From JABSQH01 sp965230015 (GTDB lineage: Bacteria > Actinomycetota > Acidimicrobiia > Acidimicrobiales > Ilumatobacteraceae): 64,000 bases of DNA. The stretch lies in contig CBDDKF010000021.1 of NCBI GenBank assembly GCA_965230015.1, positions 1 through 64,000 of the forward strand, read 5' to 3'. Shown piece after piece: positions 25,758 through 33,897 of this stretch. A program made the position numbers and the translations under genes. The notes beneath the pieces were generated by a model. It did not search any database, was not told the origin of the DNA, and worked only from the letters and a program-made list of their open reading frames with translations. Position 1 is the first letter of the stretch; every line of letters starts with the position of its first letter.

Positions 25758-26222
25758 GTGGTGTCGTGGAACGCCTTTGCCAGCGAAGAGCCGGAGATGG
25801 CCGAGGCCGGTCGTTCGATCTGGGCCGATCACGTGGTGATGTACCTGGCGACGATTCGCGCCGACGGTTCGCCGCGGATGCACCCGGTGGTGCCGGTCCT
25901 TGCCGAGGGGCAGGTCTGCGTGGCGATTCCAGCCAGCTCGCCCAAGGGCCGCGACCTCGATCGCGATCCACGATGCGTGTTGCATGCCCTCCCGGGCGCG
26001 CGCGACGACGAGTTCGTACTCCGCTGCCGTGCGGCCGAGGCGGAGCACTTGCGGGCGGCCATGCAGCAGGCCGCCGATCACACGATCCACGATGGTGATC
26101 GCGTGTTCGCCTTCGACCTCGAGCAGGTCGACCTCGGCCACTGGGAACACATCGGCGAGCCCGACACGTACTCGGTCCGTTACCGCTGGGTGCCGGGCTC
26201 GATCACCCAGGTCAAGCCGTAG
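25758..26222 (+). CDS. PNPOx-family flavin/F420-binding protein
   Basis: A 154-residue split-barrel protein of the pyridoxamine phosphate oxidase superfamily. The core is VVMYLATIRADGSPRMHPVV, then VCVAIPASSPKGRDLDRDPR. The C-terminus ends with a typical DTYSVRYRWVPG strand pair. Such actinobacterial proteins bind FMN, F420 or heme and often have redox roles. GTG 25758 is supported by TACGAT eight bases upstream; the second GTG at 25761 is an alternative. It is divergent from a methyltransferase gene. Confidence 0.75.
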   Translation: MVSWNAFASEEPEMAEAGRSIWADHVVMYLATIRADGSPRMHPVVPVLAEGQVCVAIPASSPKGRDLDRDPRCVLHALPGARDDEFVLRCRAAEAEHLRAAMQQAADHTIHDGDRVFAFDLEQVDLGHWEHIGEPDTYSVRYRWVPGSITQVKP

Positions 26223-26265
26223 CACGCCACAGGGCAACAGTTCACTCGCCTGGCAGAATCGCCGA

Positions 26266-27234
26266 ATGCCAGGCACATCCGGCCGGATCAACAACCGTCA
26301 CGAGTGGGACGAGCTGCGCGAGGCGGTGGTCGGCCGTTGGGTTGTCGGCACATACCGCTCACCGGCGATCGACGAGTCGATGCGCGCCCAGTTCCCGTAC
26401 ATCCCCGACGCGGCGTGGGAGTACTTCCGGCCGGCCGAACACCGGGCGCTGTCCGAGGTGTACCCCGACGACGATCGGGGTTACCACGACGAGCAAGAAC
26501 ACCTCGCCGCCACGCTCGAGTCGCTTGGCGTCGTCGTCCGCCGGCCCGACGAGATCCCGTTTCCGGTCATCGCCACCACGCAGTGCTACTCGCGTGACCC
26601 GATCGTCACCGTCGGCTCCAAGTTCATCGTGACCAACATGAACTTCGAGGGCCGACGTCAGGAGACCGGCAGCTATCGCCGCATCGCCACCGATCTGGCT
26701 GCCCGCTACGAGGGCGAGGTGGTCAGCATGCCGCCACTGCGGCCCGGTGACCACCACGCCAACGCCTACCTCGAGGGCGGCGACGTGTTCGTCAACGGCA
26801 CCGAGGTGTACGTGGGGCGTAGCGGCAATGCGACCAACGATGCGGGCATCGAGTGGCTGCGGAGTGCACTCGGGGGCACCTACACCGTGCACACGGTCCC
26901 GCTGGCCAGCAACGTGCTGCATCTCGACTGCGCCATGATGCTGATCAACGAACGGCAGGGCATCGTGTGTAGAGACGACTTCGTCGACTTCGACGCTCTC
27001 CCCGACAGCCTGCAGGGGCGCCAGTGGGTCGAGGTCGAACCCGCTCAGGCACAGGTGATGGCCACCAACGGTGTAGTCGTCAACCCGTCGACGATCATCA
27101 TGACCGAGGCCTTCCCCGACGTCGCCGAACGCGTGCGGGCGATGGGCATCGAGGTCCACGAGATCCCGTTCGCCAAGGCGAACTACTTCGGAGGCGGCCT
27201 GCGCTGTAGCTACCAGCCGATCGAGCGCGCCTGA
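26266..27234 (+). CDS. Amidinotransferase/deiminase-superfamily protein
   Basis: A 322-residue guanidino-group-modifying enzyme fold (pentein). The C-terminal catalytic Cys is Cys314 in FGGGLRCSYQPI, the His is in LASNVLHLDCAMM, and the substrate carboxylate region is ATTQCYSRDPIVTVG with AYLEGGDVFVNG. These features match glycine amidinotransferase, arginine deiminase and dimethylarginine hydrolase relatives, but do not fix which reaction. The ATG at 26266 follows CAGAAT by six bases. It converges on a secreted protein gene with an 18-base gap. Confidence 0.8.
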   Translation: MPGTSGRINNRHEWDELREAVVGRWVVGTYRSPAIDESMRAQFPYIPDAAWEYFRPAEHRALSEVYPDDDRGYHDEQEHLAATLESLGVVVRRPDEIPFPVIATTQCYSRDPIVTVGSKFIVTNMNFEGRRQETGSYRRIATDLAARYEGEVVSMPPLRPGDHHANAYLEGGDVFVNGTEVYVGRSGNATNDAGIEWLRSALGGTYTVHTVPLASNVLHLDCAMMLINERQGIVCRDDFVDFDALPDSLQGRQWVEVEPAQAQVMATNGVVVNPSTIIMTEAFPDVAERVRAMGIEVHEIPFAKANYFGGGLRCSYQPIERA

Positions 27235-27252
27235 GCCACCAGCGAACGCCGT

Positions 27253-28266
27253 TTACGAATTGGTGAGAACGACGCGCGCGCCGAACACGTCGACGGCATC
27301 GTCGGTGCACACCCGTCCGACGTATTCGAATCCGTCGCGGATCTCATCGTCGCCAGGCTCCCCCGGCGCCGTCATCGAATCGAGCGTGGTCTGGCCGGAG
27401 ACCGGCCGCGGCTGCAGATCGTCGGCTGCCAGGTGGACAAGGGCCGGGAACCCCCCGACAACCGCGCCCGGCGACGTACGGAATCCGAGGATCTGTGCAC
27501 GCAGATCGATGCCCGCGCCGGAGAAGTTCGTGTAGGTCACCCGCATGCTGACAACGCGCTGCCCGGCGCCGGCCTCGATCGGAAACTGGAGACACTCCTC
27601 GCCCACCGTCGCCGCGTGCTCCCAGGTCAGAGTGCGTGCCCAGCTGGCGGCCGGGTCGATCGGCGCCATCCCCCAGATCGAGACGTCTTGCACCAGCCGG
27701 CCGCCGGCGCGCACCTCGTCGACCTCCGTCTTCGTGTAGTACCGGTCGTCGTGGTTGTGGTCGACGAAGTATCCGGCCACATCGATCACCACGTGCACCT
27801 CGCCAGCGAAGTTGTACACCACGAACTCGCCGGCTGCGTTGAGGTCCGTCGTCACGGCGTTCGGCGTCGGCGCCGCTCCCGGCGACGGGTTCAGGTTTGA
27901 CACGGTCGGAAGGTCCGCTCCGTTGGGGAAGAAGCGCAGGTTCGTCTGGCGCGTTGCGCCAACGGCCGTTGCGTTCAGGGTCAGCGCCGTCGCGTCGGCC
28001 GGGATCACCCCTGCGCCGCAGTTCCCGCTGGGGCTACGGCCCTGGATGACGTACGACTCGCCGGCACCGATCGGTGTGTTGCGCGGGCCGACGTTGTCGC
28101 TGCCAGGCCGCGTGTCGGCCAATCGGCACGGCGTGATCGGCACATACACCGCTCGCTCCCCCGACGACTTCACGGCCGACACCACGAACTGCGACGACGC
28201 TCCGACGGCGATGCCGCCGGCGACCAGCGCGGTCACCAGACCGACACGACTCCATGCGTTGCTCAT
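27253..28266 (-). CDS. Exported beta-sandwich protein with tail-fibre-like motif
   Basis: A 337-residue exported protein. The signal/anchor helix is at about residues 8-32. Residues of about 38-165 repeat the domain seen at 18979 (ITPCRLADTRPGSDNVGPR, TALTLNATAVGATRQTNLRF, VVIDVAGYF). Directly after it comes DHNHDDRYYTKTEVDEV, a motif shared with phage tail fibres and trimeric surface proteins. A beta-rich C-terminal domain with two Cys ends the protein. The trimer-type motif suggests a surface-exposed fibrous or knob structure. Function is unknown. Confidence 0.7.
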   Translation of the reverse strand: MSNAWSRVGLVTALVAGGIAVGASSQFVVSAVKSSGERAVYVPITPCRLADTRPGSDNVGPRNTPIGAGESYVIQGRSPSGNCGAGVIPADATALTLNATAVGATRQTNLRFFPNGADLPTVSNLNPSPGAAPTPNAVTTDLNAAGEFVVYNFAGEVHVVIDVAGYFVDHNHDDRYYTKTEVDEVRAGGRLVQDVSIWGMAPIDPAASWARTLTWEHAATVGEECLQFPIEAGAGQRVVSMRVTYTNFSGAGIDLRAQILGFRTSPGAVVGGFPALVHLAADDLQPRPVSGQTTLDSMTAPGEPGDDEIRDGFEYVGRVCTDDAVDVFGARVVLTNS

Positions 28267-28352
28267 GAGCCACAGCCTCGCGCGATTGTGAATCCACCGA
28301 TTCTGTTCGCAAGAACCGGCGCCTGCCGCCTGGAATCCCCGGTGTTTCGGAC

Positions 28353-28979
28353 TTAGGCGGAGGGTTCGGTCGTGGCCAGGACCACCGGGTCAGCCTGCCC
28401 CGGCCATGTTGCGGTGAGGCCGACTTCCGGGGCTGGACCGTCGCAAAGCCGACGCATCATGCGCATCGTGAACGCGTCGTTCGCCAGGGTCACGGCGTCG
28501 TCGGTTGCGGACTCGACCTCGAAGCGGTCGACCGCGGTCGGGCCGCCCGTCCATCCACCACCAGACAGTCGCACCGGAGTTGGCACCACCACCCGGCGCT
28601 CCTCGTACTCCACGATGCCGAGCGCCTGCCCCGTGCCGGTCAACGACGCAGCGGCGAACATCGACACCATCACCGGATCGTGGATGCCGTCGTACACCCA
28701 CCGGTCGCCGAGCACCGAGTGGTGCATCTCGCTGACCAGCCGACCGCCGTCGAACGACGTCGGTCGATACGTCAGGGGCACCTGGAACACCACGTCGTCG
28801 ATCTGGACCAGGTGCGTCTCGAGGCCGACCACCCCATCGGGATCGTCGAAGCGGAACGCCCCCACGATGTCGATGTCGTCAACGCTCCCGACTGCGGGCG
28901 CCCACGACTGCGAGTCGAGCCAACCCGCGAGGATCTCAGCCTTCGACGGAGTCAGCTGAGCGATGTGATAGCGAGCCAT
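28353..28979 (-). CDS. Maltokinase N-terminal cap-like domain protein
   Basis: A 208-residue protein resembling the Mak_N_cap domain. It opens ARYHIAQLTPSKAEILAGWL and continues with VGAFRFDDPDGVVGLETHLV, VFQVPLTYRPTSFDGG and HSVLGDRWVYDGIHDPV. In actinobacterial maltokinases this cap precedes a kinase domain; here it stands alone, as in several CG0192-like proteins of unknown function. The ATG at 28979 is six bases after TACGGT, a leaderless start. Confidence 0.75.
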   Translation of the reverse strand: MARYHIAQLTPSKAEILAGWLDSQSWAPAVGSVDDIDIVGAFRFDDPDGVVGLETHLVQIDDVVFQVPLTYRPTSFDGGRLVSEMHHSVLGDRWVYDGIHDPVMVSMFAAASLTGTGQALGIVEYEERRVVVPTPVRLSGGGWTGGPTAVDRFEVESATDDAVTLANDAFTMRMMRRLCDGPAPEVGLTATWPGQADPVVLATTEPSA

Positions 28980-29020
28980 GGGCGGACCGTACCGCCGCCA
29001 ACCTCACCCGGCGACCGGCG

Positions 29021-29599
29021 TCACTGCGCCACAACACCCGACGAGTCGGGTGCGTGCTGTGCCCGCCAGAGGTCGCGCAGGGTGGCGATCTCGGCCGCGT
29101 GGTGGATGAACTCGTCGAGCATGTGCAGCACATAGCCGGTGCGCGATGCGTCGGCGAAGGGCCCGGCCACGGGACCGATGGGTTGGGCGAGCACTTCATC
29201 GTCGACCAAACCGAGGTGGGCATCCCAGCGATCGTGGGCGCGATCGAGGCGCTGCAGGGCGTCCTCGGCCGAACCCGGTGGATCGTCGGGACCATCCAGA
29301 CCAATGGCCTCGCCCTGCGGTGGAACGTCGAGCCACTTCGGCGCACGGTCTTCGCCATACAGGTCGATCAGATGCCACAGCCGCCAGGCGATCGTGGTGA
29401 ACGGCGCCGGATCGGGCGACGGTGACGCTCCATCGCGCTGCCATCGGCCATCGGTCCCCTGGCGAATCGACCAGCACTCCGGCACGGGCTCCCAGAAGTA
29501 CTCGGCGTCGGTCAGCCCCTCGAGGCGCGCACGCGTGCGGTGCCACACCTCGTCCGACAGCGTGACCAGTTCGGCGTGCACCTCCCCCACGTCGAGCAC
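29021..29599 (-). CDS. DinB-like metal-dependent four-helix protein
   Basis: A 192-residue DinB/YfiT-type helical bundle. The triad of metal His is visible as TIAWRLWHLIDLYG and HMLDEFIHHAAEIATL, and the N-terminal helix carries LTDAEYFWEPVPECWSIR. Actinobacterial members include mycothiol-dependent isomerases and transferases, so thiol-linked chemistry is possible. GTG 29599 is preferred because GGGGGAG precedes it; an in-frame TTG at 29617 is an alternative. It diverges from an MFS gene. Confidence 0.8.
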   Translation of the reverse strand: MLDVGEVHAELVTLSDEVWHRTRARLEGLTDAEYFWEPVPECWSIRQGTDGRWQRDGASPSPDPAPFTTIAWRLWHLIDLYGEDRAPKWLDVPPQGEAIGLDGPDDPPGSAEDALQRLDRAHDRWDAHLGLVDDEVLAQPIGPVAGPFADASRTGYVLHMLDEFIHHAAEIATLRDLWRAQHAPDSSGVVAQ

Positions 29600-29658
29600 G
29601 CTACTCCCCCGGATCAACCGACGCTGATGCCTCGGCGATCCGGCGCTACGGTCGCCAG

Positions 29659-30945
29659 GTGACCGAAGCGGCGGAACAGCGACTGCTGGCGATTGCGTCG
29701 GTACGCAACTTCCTCGTCTCGGGCGCGCTGTCGATCACCGCCATCTCGCTGATGCTCGCAGTGTTGTTCAAGCAGGCGTTCGACATCACCGACGACCCGC
29801 TCACGATCGGGATCATCGGCCTGCTGCAGTTCATCCCCGCCGTGCTGTTGGTGTTCGTCAGCGGCTACCTCGCCGATCGATTCGACCGGCGCTACCTCAC
29901 CGCATGGACCACCGTTGGCCGCATCGTCTGCGTGATCGGCTTCGTCATCTACAGCCGCTCGATCGGCGACGTGTCCAACGGCAGCGACGCGGCGGTGTGG
30001 CCGTTGTTCATGATCACGTTCGCCTTCGGATCGTTCGATGCCGTCGGCATCCCCGCCCGCCATGCCCTCACCCCGCTGATGGTCGAACGCCCGCTACTGC
30101 CGCGGCTGGTGGCCGCCCGCGCGTCGACGATGGTCTTCTCCACGATCGTCGGTCCGATCGCCGCTGGCTTCCTCTACACGGTGGGCGCCGACGTCGCCTA
30201 TGTGGTGACGGCGGTGCTGTTCGCGCTGTCGATTCCGCCGTTGTTGCGTACGACCTATGCCGTCGAGCCGACCCGCTTGAAGGAACGCCCATCGCTCGGG
30301 CTCGCCCTCGACGGGCTGCGCTTCATCCGCCGCTCGCCGATCGTGCTCGGCGCGATCTCGCTCGACATGTTCGCCGTGCTGTTCGGCGGCGCGGTCGCCT
30401 TGATCCCGGTGATCGCCGAGGAACGGCTCAGTGTGGGCGACATCGCCTACGGCTTCCTGCGCGCCGCGCCGGGGGTTGGCGCCGGACTGATGGGGCTGTG
30501 GTTGGCACGCCGCCCGGTGTCGAGACGTGTCGGCGCCACGTTGTTGTGGGTGGTGGCGATCTTCGGTTTCTTCCACATCACGCTCGGCATCACCACCAAC
30601 TACGCCGTGGCATTCGTGTCGCTGATGTGTGCCGCCGCAGCCGACATGGTCTCGATGACCATCCGCTCCACACTCGTGCCCCTGGCCACTCCGCCTGAAC
30701 AGCTCGGCCGCGTGAGCGCTGTCGAGAGTGTGTTCATCGGCGCCTCGAACGAACTCGGCGCGTTCGAGAGCGGCGTAGCGGCGAGGTACCTCGGGGTGCC
30801 GTGGACAGTTGCCGGCGGCGGGGTCATCACCATCCTCGTCGCCGGCGGGATCGCCACCGCGCTCCCCACGCTGCGCAAGATCGATACCTACGACGACGTG
30901 CGCGTCGCCGACGACGCCACCCCGTCCTCAGCGACCCCGGCCTAG
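29659..30945 (+). CDS. MFS transporter
   Basis: A 428-residue major-facilitator permease with about 12 hydrophobic helices. The loop 2-3 signature is present (SGYLADRFDRRYL), and the C-terminal half begins after a basic loop (EPTRLKERPSLG). It resembles the enterobactin-exporter-like MFS_3 group, which includes drug and siderophore exporters. The GTG at 29659 lies six bases after TACGGT. The substrate cannot be read from sequence, and the neighbours give no pathway. Confidence 0.85.
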   Translation: MTEAAEQRLLAIASVRNFLVSGALSITAISLMLAVLFKQAFDITDDPLTIGIIGLLQFIPAVLLVFVSGYLADRFDRRYLTAWTTVGRIVCVIGFVIYSRSIGDVSNGSDAAVWPLFMITFAFGSFDAVGIPARHALTPLMVERPLLPRLVAARASTMVFSTIVGPIAAGFLYTVGADVAYVVTAVLFALSIPPLLRTTYAVEPTRLKERPSLGLALDGLRFIRRSPIVLGAISLDMFAVLFGGAVALIPVIAEERLSVGDIAYGFLRAAPGVGAGLMGLWLARRPVSRRVGATLLWVVAIFGFFHITLGITTNYAVAFVSLMCAAAADMVSMTIRSTLVPLATPPEQLGRVSAVESVFIGASNELGAFESGVAARYLGVPWTVAGGGVITILVAGGIATALPTLRKIDTYDDVRVADDATPSSATPA

Positions 30946-30953
30946 CCTCATCG

Positions 30954-31004
30954 GCTTCTCGATGTCGTCCGTTGCGGACGCCGCCAACGACAGCGCCGAG
31001 AAGC
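30954..31004. terminator. Nested hairpin downstream of MFS gene
   Basis: Outer arms GCTTCTCG (30954-30961) and CGAGAAGC (30997-31004) pair perfectly. Inside is CGTCCG-TTG-CGGACG (30966-30980). It lies nine bases after the MFS stop, fitting a terminator, and has the same outer CTTCTCG/CGAGAAG arms and inner stem as 8223-8271. Confidence 0.55.
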
Positions 31005-31035
31005 AACCACGCGGCGCGCACGTAGGATCGACTCC

Positions 31036-31293
31036 ATGGCGACTGCCACCCCGAACGACACTCCGAATCCCAATGCGAAGAAGTTCGCGCTCGACGTCAC
31101 ACTGCCCGAGACGTTCAACATCACGAGCGCCGACGCCGCGGCGGGCAACCCCTTTGCCGAAGCGGTGTTCGCCGTGGGCGGCGTCGCCAGCCTGTTCGGC
31201 GTGAACGACTTCGTCACGGTCACGCGCCAGGCCGATGCCGACTGGGACCCGATCATCGCCGCCGTGACCGCCGCTGCCGCGGCACATCTTTGA
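31036..31293 (+). CDS. NifU N-terminal-domain (NfuN) protein
   Basis: An 85-residue protein matching the stand-alone Nfu N-terminal domain (KKFALDVTLPETFNITSADAA, then NPFAEAVFAVGGVASLFGVNDFVTVT). In larger Nfu proteins this domain accompanies the Fe-S scaffold; alone it lacks the CxxC cluster ligands. Its role is probably accessory in Fe-S delivery. The ATG at 31036 follows TAGGAT by seven bases. A strong hairpin follows the stop. Confidence 0.8.
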   Translation: MATATPNDTPNPNAKKFALDVTLPETFNITSADAAAGNPFAEAVFAVGGVASLFGVNDFVTVTRQADADWDPIIAAVTAAAAAHL

Positions 31294-31303
31294 CCGAAAC
31301 TCT

Positions 31304-31336
31304 GTCGAAATCGCGCGCCTCGCGCGCGATTTCGAC
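31304..31336. terminator. Perfect 15-bp hairpin
   Basis: GTCGAAATCGCGCGC (31304-31318) and its exact complement (31322-31336) are separated by CTC. It lies ten bases after the NfuN stop and 51 bases before the HNH gene. It is followed by a T-containing stretch (GGATTTGGG) but no clear U-run. A terminator is the simplest reading. Confidence 0.6.
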
Positions 31337-31387
31337 CGGATTTGGGTGATTCGGTGGAGGTCGTGGGAACACCCCCATCATGGATGT

Positions 31388-32641
31388 ATGACCGCGCTCG
31401 AGGAGCCCCCGGCGAACACGCCGAGCCCCTCCGAGGTGCGTGCGGCATTGAGCGCCGCGGTGGTCGCTGCGCTCGGTCGGCTGAGCGAGCCGTACCCCGA
31501 ACTGGCCGACGCAGTGCGCACCCAACGGCGCGCTCGGGCCACTCAGTTCGACGAGGTCGCCGAGGTGCTCACCAAGGGCTCGTGGCGTGGCAGCTACCGC
31601 TCGCCCACCGCATGGCTCGCCGCGCTCACCCACGAGTCGATCGGTCATTGCTCGACCACCATCACCATCGCCACTCATCTTCCGGAGATGCCCAAGGTTC
31701 GTGCGGCCTGTCGTGACGGGCTGCTCAGCGACTCGGCGTTGCGGTTGCTCGCCGAGGCGTGGCACGCCGACATCGCCAACGTGTTCGCCCGAGACGAGGA
31801 GATGCTGCTCGGCTGGGCCCGCGACCTCCCCTACCGCGACTTCAAGATCGTGATCGACACCTGGCGGGCCCACGCCCACCCCGAACGCGACGAGCACGCC
31901 GCCGAAGAGCAATTCGAACAGCGACACCTGTCGGTGTCGGGCCTTCTCGACGGCATGGGCAAGCTCGATGGGGTACTCGATCCGGAGGGATTCGCCGTGG
32001 TGCGCGAGGCGCTCCGCGCGCTCGGCCAGCGGGCCGATCTCGACGAGCGCACGCCCGGGCAACGACGCGCCGACGCCCTCGTCGGCATGGCCAAGATGGC
32101 CCTCGATCAAATGGGCGCCGATGCGCCGTCAACCGGCAGCAAGCGCACTCGCCCCAAGGTCATCGCCACGGCGACCATCGACGATCTCGAACGGCGCGCT
32201 CACGGCGGCACGCTCGACACCAACGACCATCGCTGCACGATGTCGGCCGATGCACTTCGCCGGCTCGCCTGCGACTGCGGCATCCACCGCTACCTCACCG
32301 ATCCGCTCGGCACGGTCGTCGACTACGGACGGCAGCAACGCACCGTCAGCGACACGCAGTTCGATCGGCTCGTGGTCCGCGACCACGGGTGTCGCTGGCC
32401 GGGATGCGGGTTCGCTGCCGCCGGGTGCGATGCGCACCACGCGGTTCACTGGCTCGACCACGGCGAAACCAACGACGACAACCTGGCGCTGCTGTGCTGG
32501 TTTCACCACCACCTGCTGCACGAGCAGCACTGGAGTATGCAGCCCCTCGGGGCCGGCCACTTCACGCTCATCGATCCACAAGGAGCGACGCACCCGATGC
32601 GTCCGCCCGTGGTCGGCCTCGCCCTCTCAGCAACCCCGTAG
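31388..32641 (+). CDS. DUF222/13E12 protein with C-terminal HNH nuclease domain
   Basis: A 417-residue member of the actinobacterial REP13E12/DUF222 family. The helical DUF222 region covers about residues 20-310 (SPTAWLAALTHESIG, LLDGMGKLDGVLDPEGFAVV). The C-terminal HNH module is intact: RDHGCRWPGCGFAAAGCDAHHAVHW, with the metal His pair, and NLALLCWFHHHLLHE. Such genes are multicopy and mobile-like in many actinobacteria, though no repeats or other mobility genes flank it here. Biological role is unknown. Confidence 0.9.
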   Translation: MTALEEPPANTPSPSEVRAALSAAVVAALGRLSEPYPELADAVRTQRRARATQFDEVAEVLTKGSWRGSYRSPTAWLAALTHESIGHCSTTITIATHLPEMPKVRAACRDGLLSDSALRLLAEAWHADIANVFARDEEMLLGWARDLPYRDFKIVIDTWRAHAHPERDEHAAEEQFEQRHLSVSGLLDGMGKLDGVLDPEGFAVVREALRALGQRADLDERTPGQRRADALVGMAKMALDQMGADAPSTGSKRTRPKVIATATIDDLERRAHGGTLDTNDHRCTMSADALRRLACDCGIHRYLTDPLGTVVDYGRQQRTVSDTQFDRLVVRDHGCRWPGCGFAAAGCDAHHAVHWLDHGETNDDNLALLCWFHHHLLHEQHWSMQPLGAGHFTLIDPQGATHPMRPPVVGLALSATP

Positions 32642-32681
32642 TTCCCGAACCGCCGATGAGCCCCTCACTACGCTCGGGCGC

Positions 32682-33896
32682 ATGCGGCGGTTGATCATCC
32701 CATTGGCAGCACTCTCCCTCGTTGCAGCATCCTGCGCAGACGACGACAACGACAGCGCTGCGCCCGGTTCCACGGCAGAGTCAACCGGCGAGTCCACGAC
32801 GGAGTGCGTCGAAGAAGTCAACGGCGACGACGGGGCCGCCGTCGCGGCAATCGTCGAGCAGGTCGCTGCCGACAACGGTCTCACCTCGGTGATCTACCGA
32901 GTCACCCGTGGCGACGACGTCGTCGCCGCGGGCGCCATCGGCGAGTCGGTGTCGGGCGTACCGGCCACCCAAAACATGCACTACCGCATCGGCAACGTCG
33001 CCTACGCCTACCTCGGAACACTGCTGTTGTTGCTCGCCGAGGACGGAACGATCAGCCTCGACGACACCGTCGCCGACCTCGCTCCCGACCTCGACGTGGT
33101 CAACGCCGACGCGGTCACCATGGAGATGCTGCTGCGCAACACGGCCGGCTACGCCGACCACGTGCGCACCGACGAGTTCGTCGACGCGTTCATCGACGAC
33201 CCCTTCCAAGACTTCGACACCGATGAGCTGATTGCGATCGGCATGGCCGACTCGCCCTTCTTCGAACCGGGCGAGGCGTGGAGCTACTCCCACACGGGCC
33301 ACCTCATCCTGGGTGCCGCGATCGAGGCGGCCACCGGCGCGGACCTCGACGTGCTCCTCGCCGAGCGCGTCATCGAACCGCTCGGCCTCACCAACACCGC
33401 CCCGACGCGCACATCGGAAGTTCCGTCGCCCGGGCTGGTCACCTACACCGCCGAGCGCGAGGTGTTCGAAGACACGAGCCAATGGAACCCGTCGTGGCAG
33501 ACCGCGCCCGGTTCGGTGGTCACGAGCACGATCTGCGATCTCGCGGCATCCGCCGCAGGCATCGGAAGCGGGGAGCTGCTCACCGACGAGTCGTTCGACG
33601 AGTTCATCGCCCCCGTCGTGGCCGACCTGCCCGAGCCACCCGACGACTGTCCGAGCTGCAGGGCATGGACAACCGACGGGTACTACGCCCTCGGCGTGCG
33701 CATCCAGAACGGTTGGATCGCGCAAGCCCCGCTGTTCGGTGGCGCCGGCGGCGTGCACGCGTACCTTCCCGACGAGGAGCTCGCCGTGGTGATTCAAGCG
33801 GTGGCCGGACCCGAGACCGAAGAGCGCAACATCGCCGAAGACATCTGGGACGCCATCGCCGCCGAGCTCACCCCCGACAACCTGCCGAGAGGCTGA
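32682..33896 (+). CDS. Lipoprotein of beta-lactamase/serine-hydrolase fold, catalytically degenerate
   Basis: A 404-residue exported lipoprotein (lipobox VAASC, Cys18) with the class C beta-lactamase-like fold. The SxxK motif is lost: the aligned segment MHYRIGNVAYAYLG has Asn105-Val-Ala-Tyr108 where its neighbour has SVTK. The YxN position reads YSH (202-204). The rest of the fold is kept (GEAWSYSHTGHLIL, VIEPLGLTNT). It therefore probably binds rather than cleaves. TACGCT lies seven bases before the ATG. The next gene, an intact paralogue, starts one base after the stop. Confidence 0.85.
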   Translation: MRRLIIPLAALSLVAASCADDDNDSAAPGSTAESTGESTTECVEEVNGDDGAAVAAIVEQVAADNGLTSVIYRVTRGDDVVAAGAIGESVSGVPATQNMHYRIGNVAYAYLGTLLLLLAEDGTISLDDTVADLAPDLDVVNADAVTMEMLLRNTAGYADHVRTDEFVDAFIDDPFQDFDTDELIAIGMADSPFFEPGEAWSYSHTGHLILGAAIEAATGADLDVLLAERVIEPLGLTNTAPTRTSEVPSPGLVTYTAEREVFEDTSQWNPSWQTAPGSVVTSTICDLAASAAGIGSGELLTDESFDEFIAPVVADLPEPPDDCPSCRAWTTDGYYALGVRIQNGWIAQAPLFGGAGGVHAYLPDEELAVVIQAVAGPETEERNIAEDIWDAIAAELTPDNLPRG

Positions 33897-33897
33897 C

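Noticed and set aside
31388..32641. Mobile intron or transposon carrying the HNH gene
   Set aside because: No transposase, direct repeats or group I/II intron features are visible. The DUF222-HNH architecture is a normal chromosomal family in actinobacteria.
32682..33896. First lipoprotein hydrolase as a frameshifted gene
   Set aside because: The whole fold is continuous and only the catalytic residues differ, so substitution rather than decay fits.
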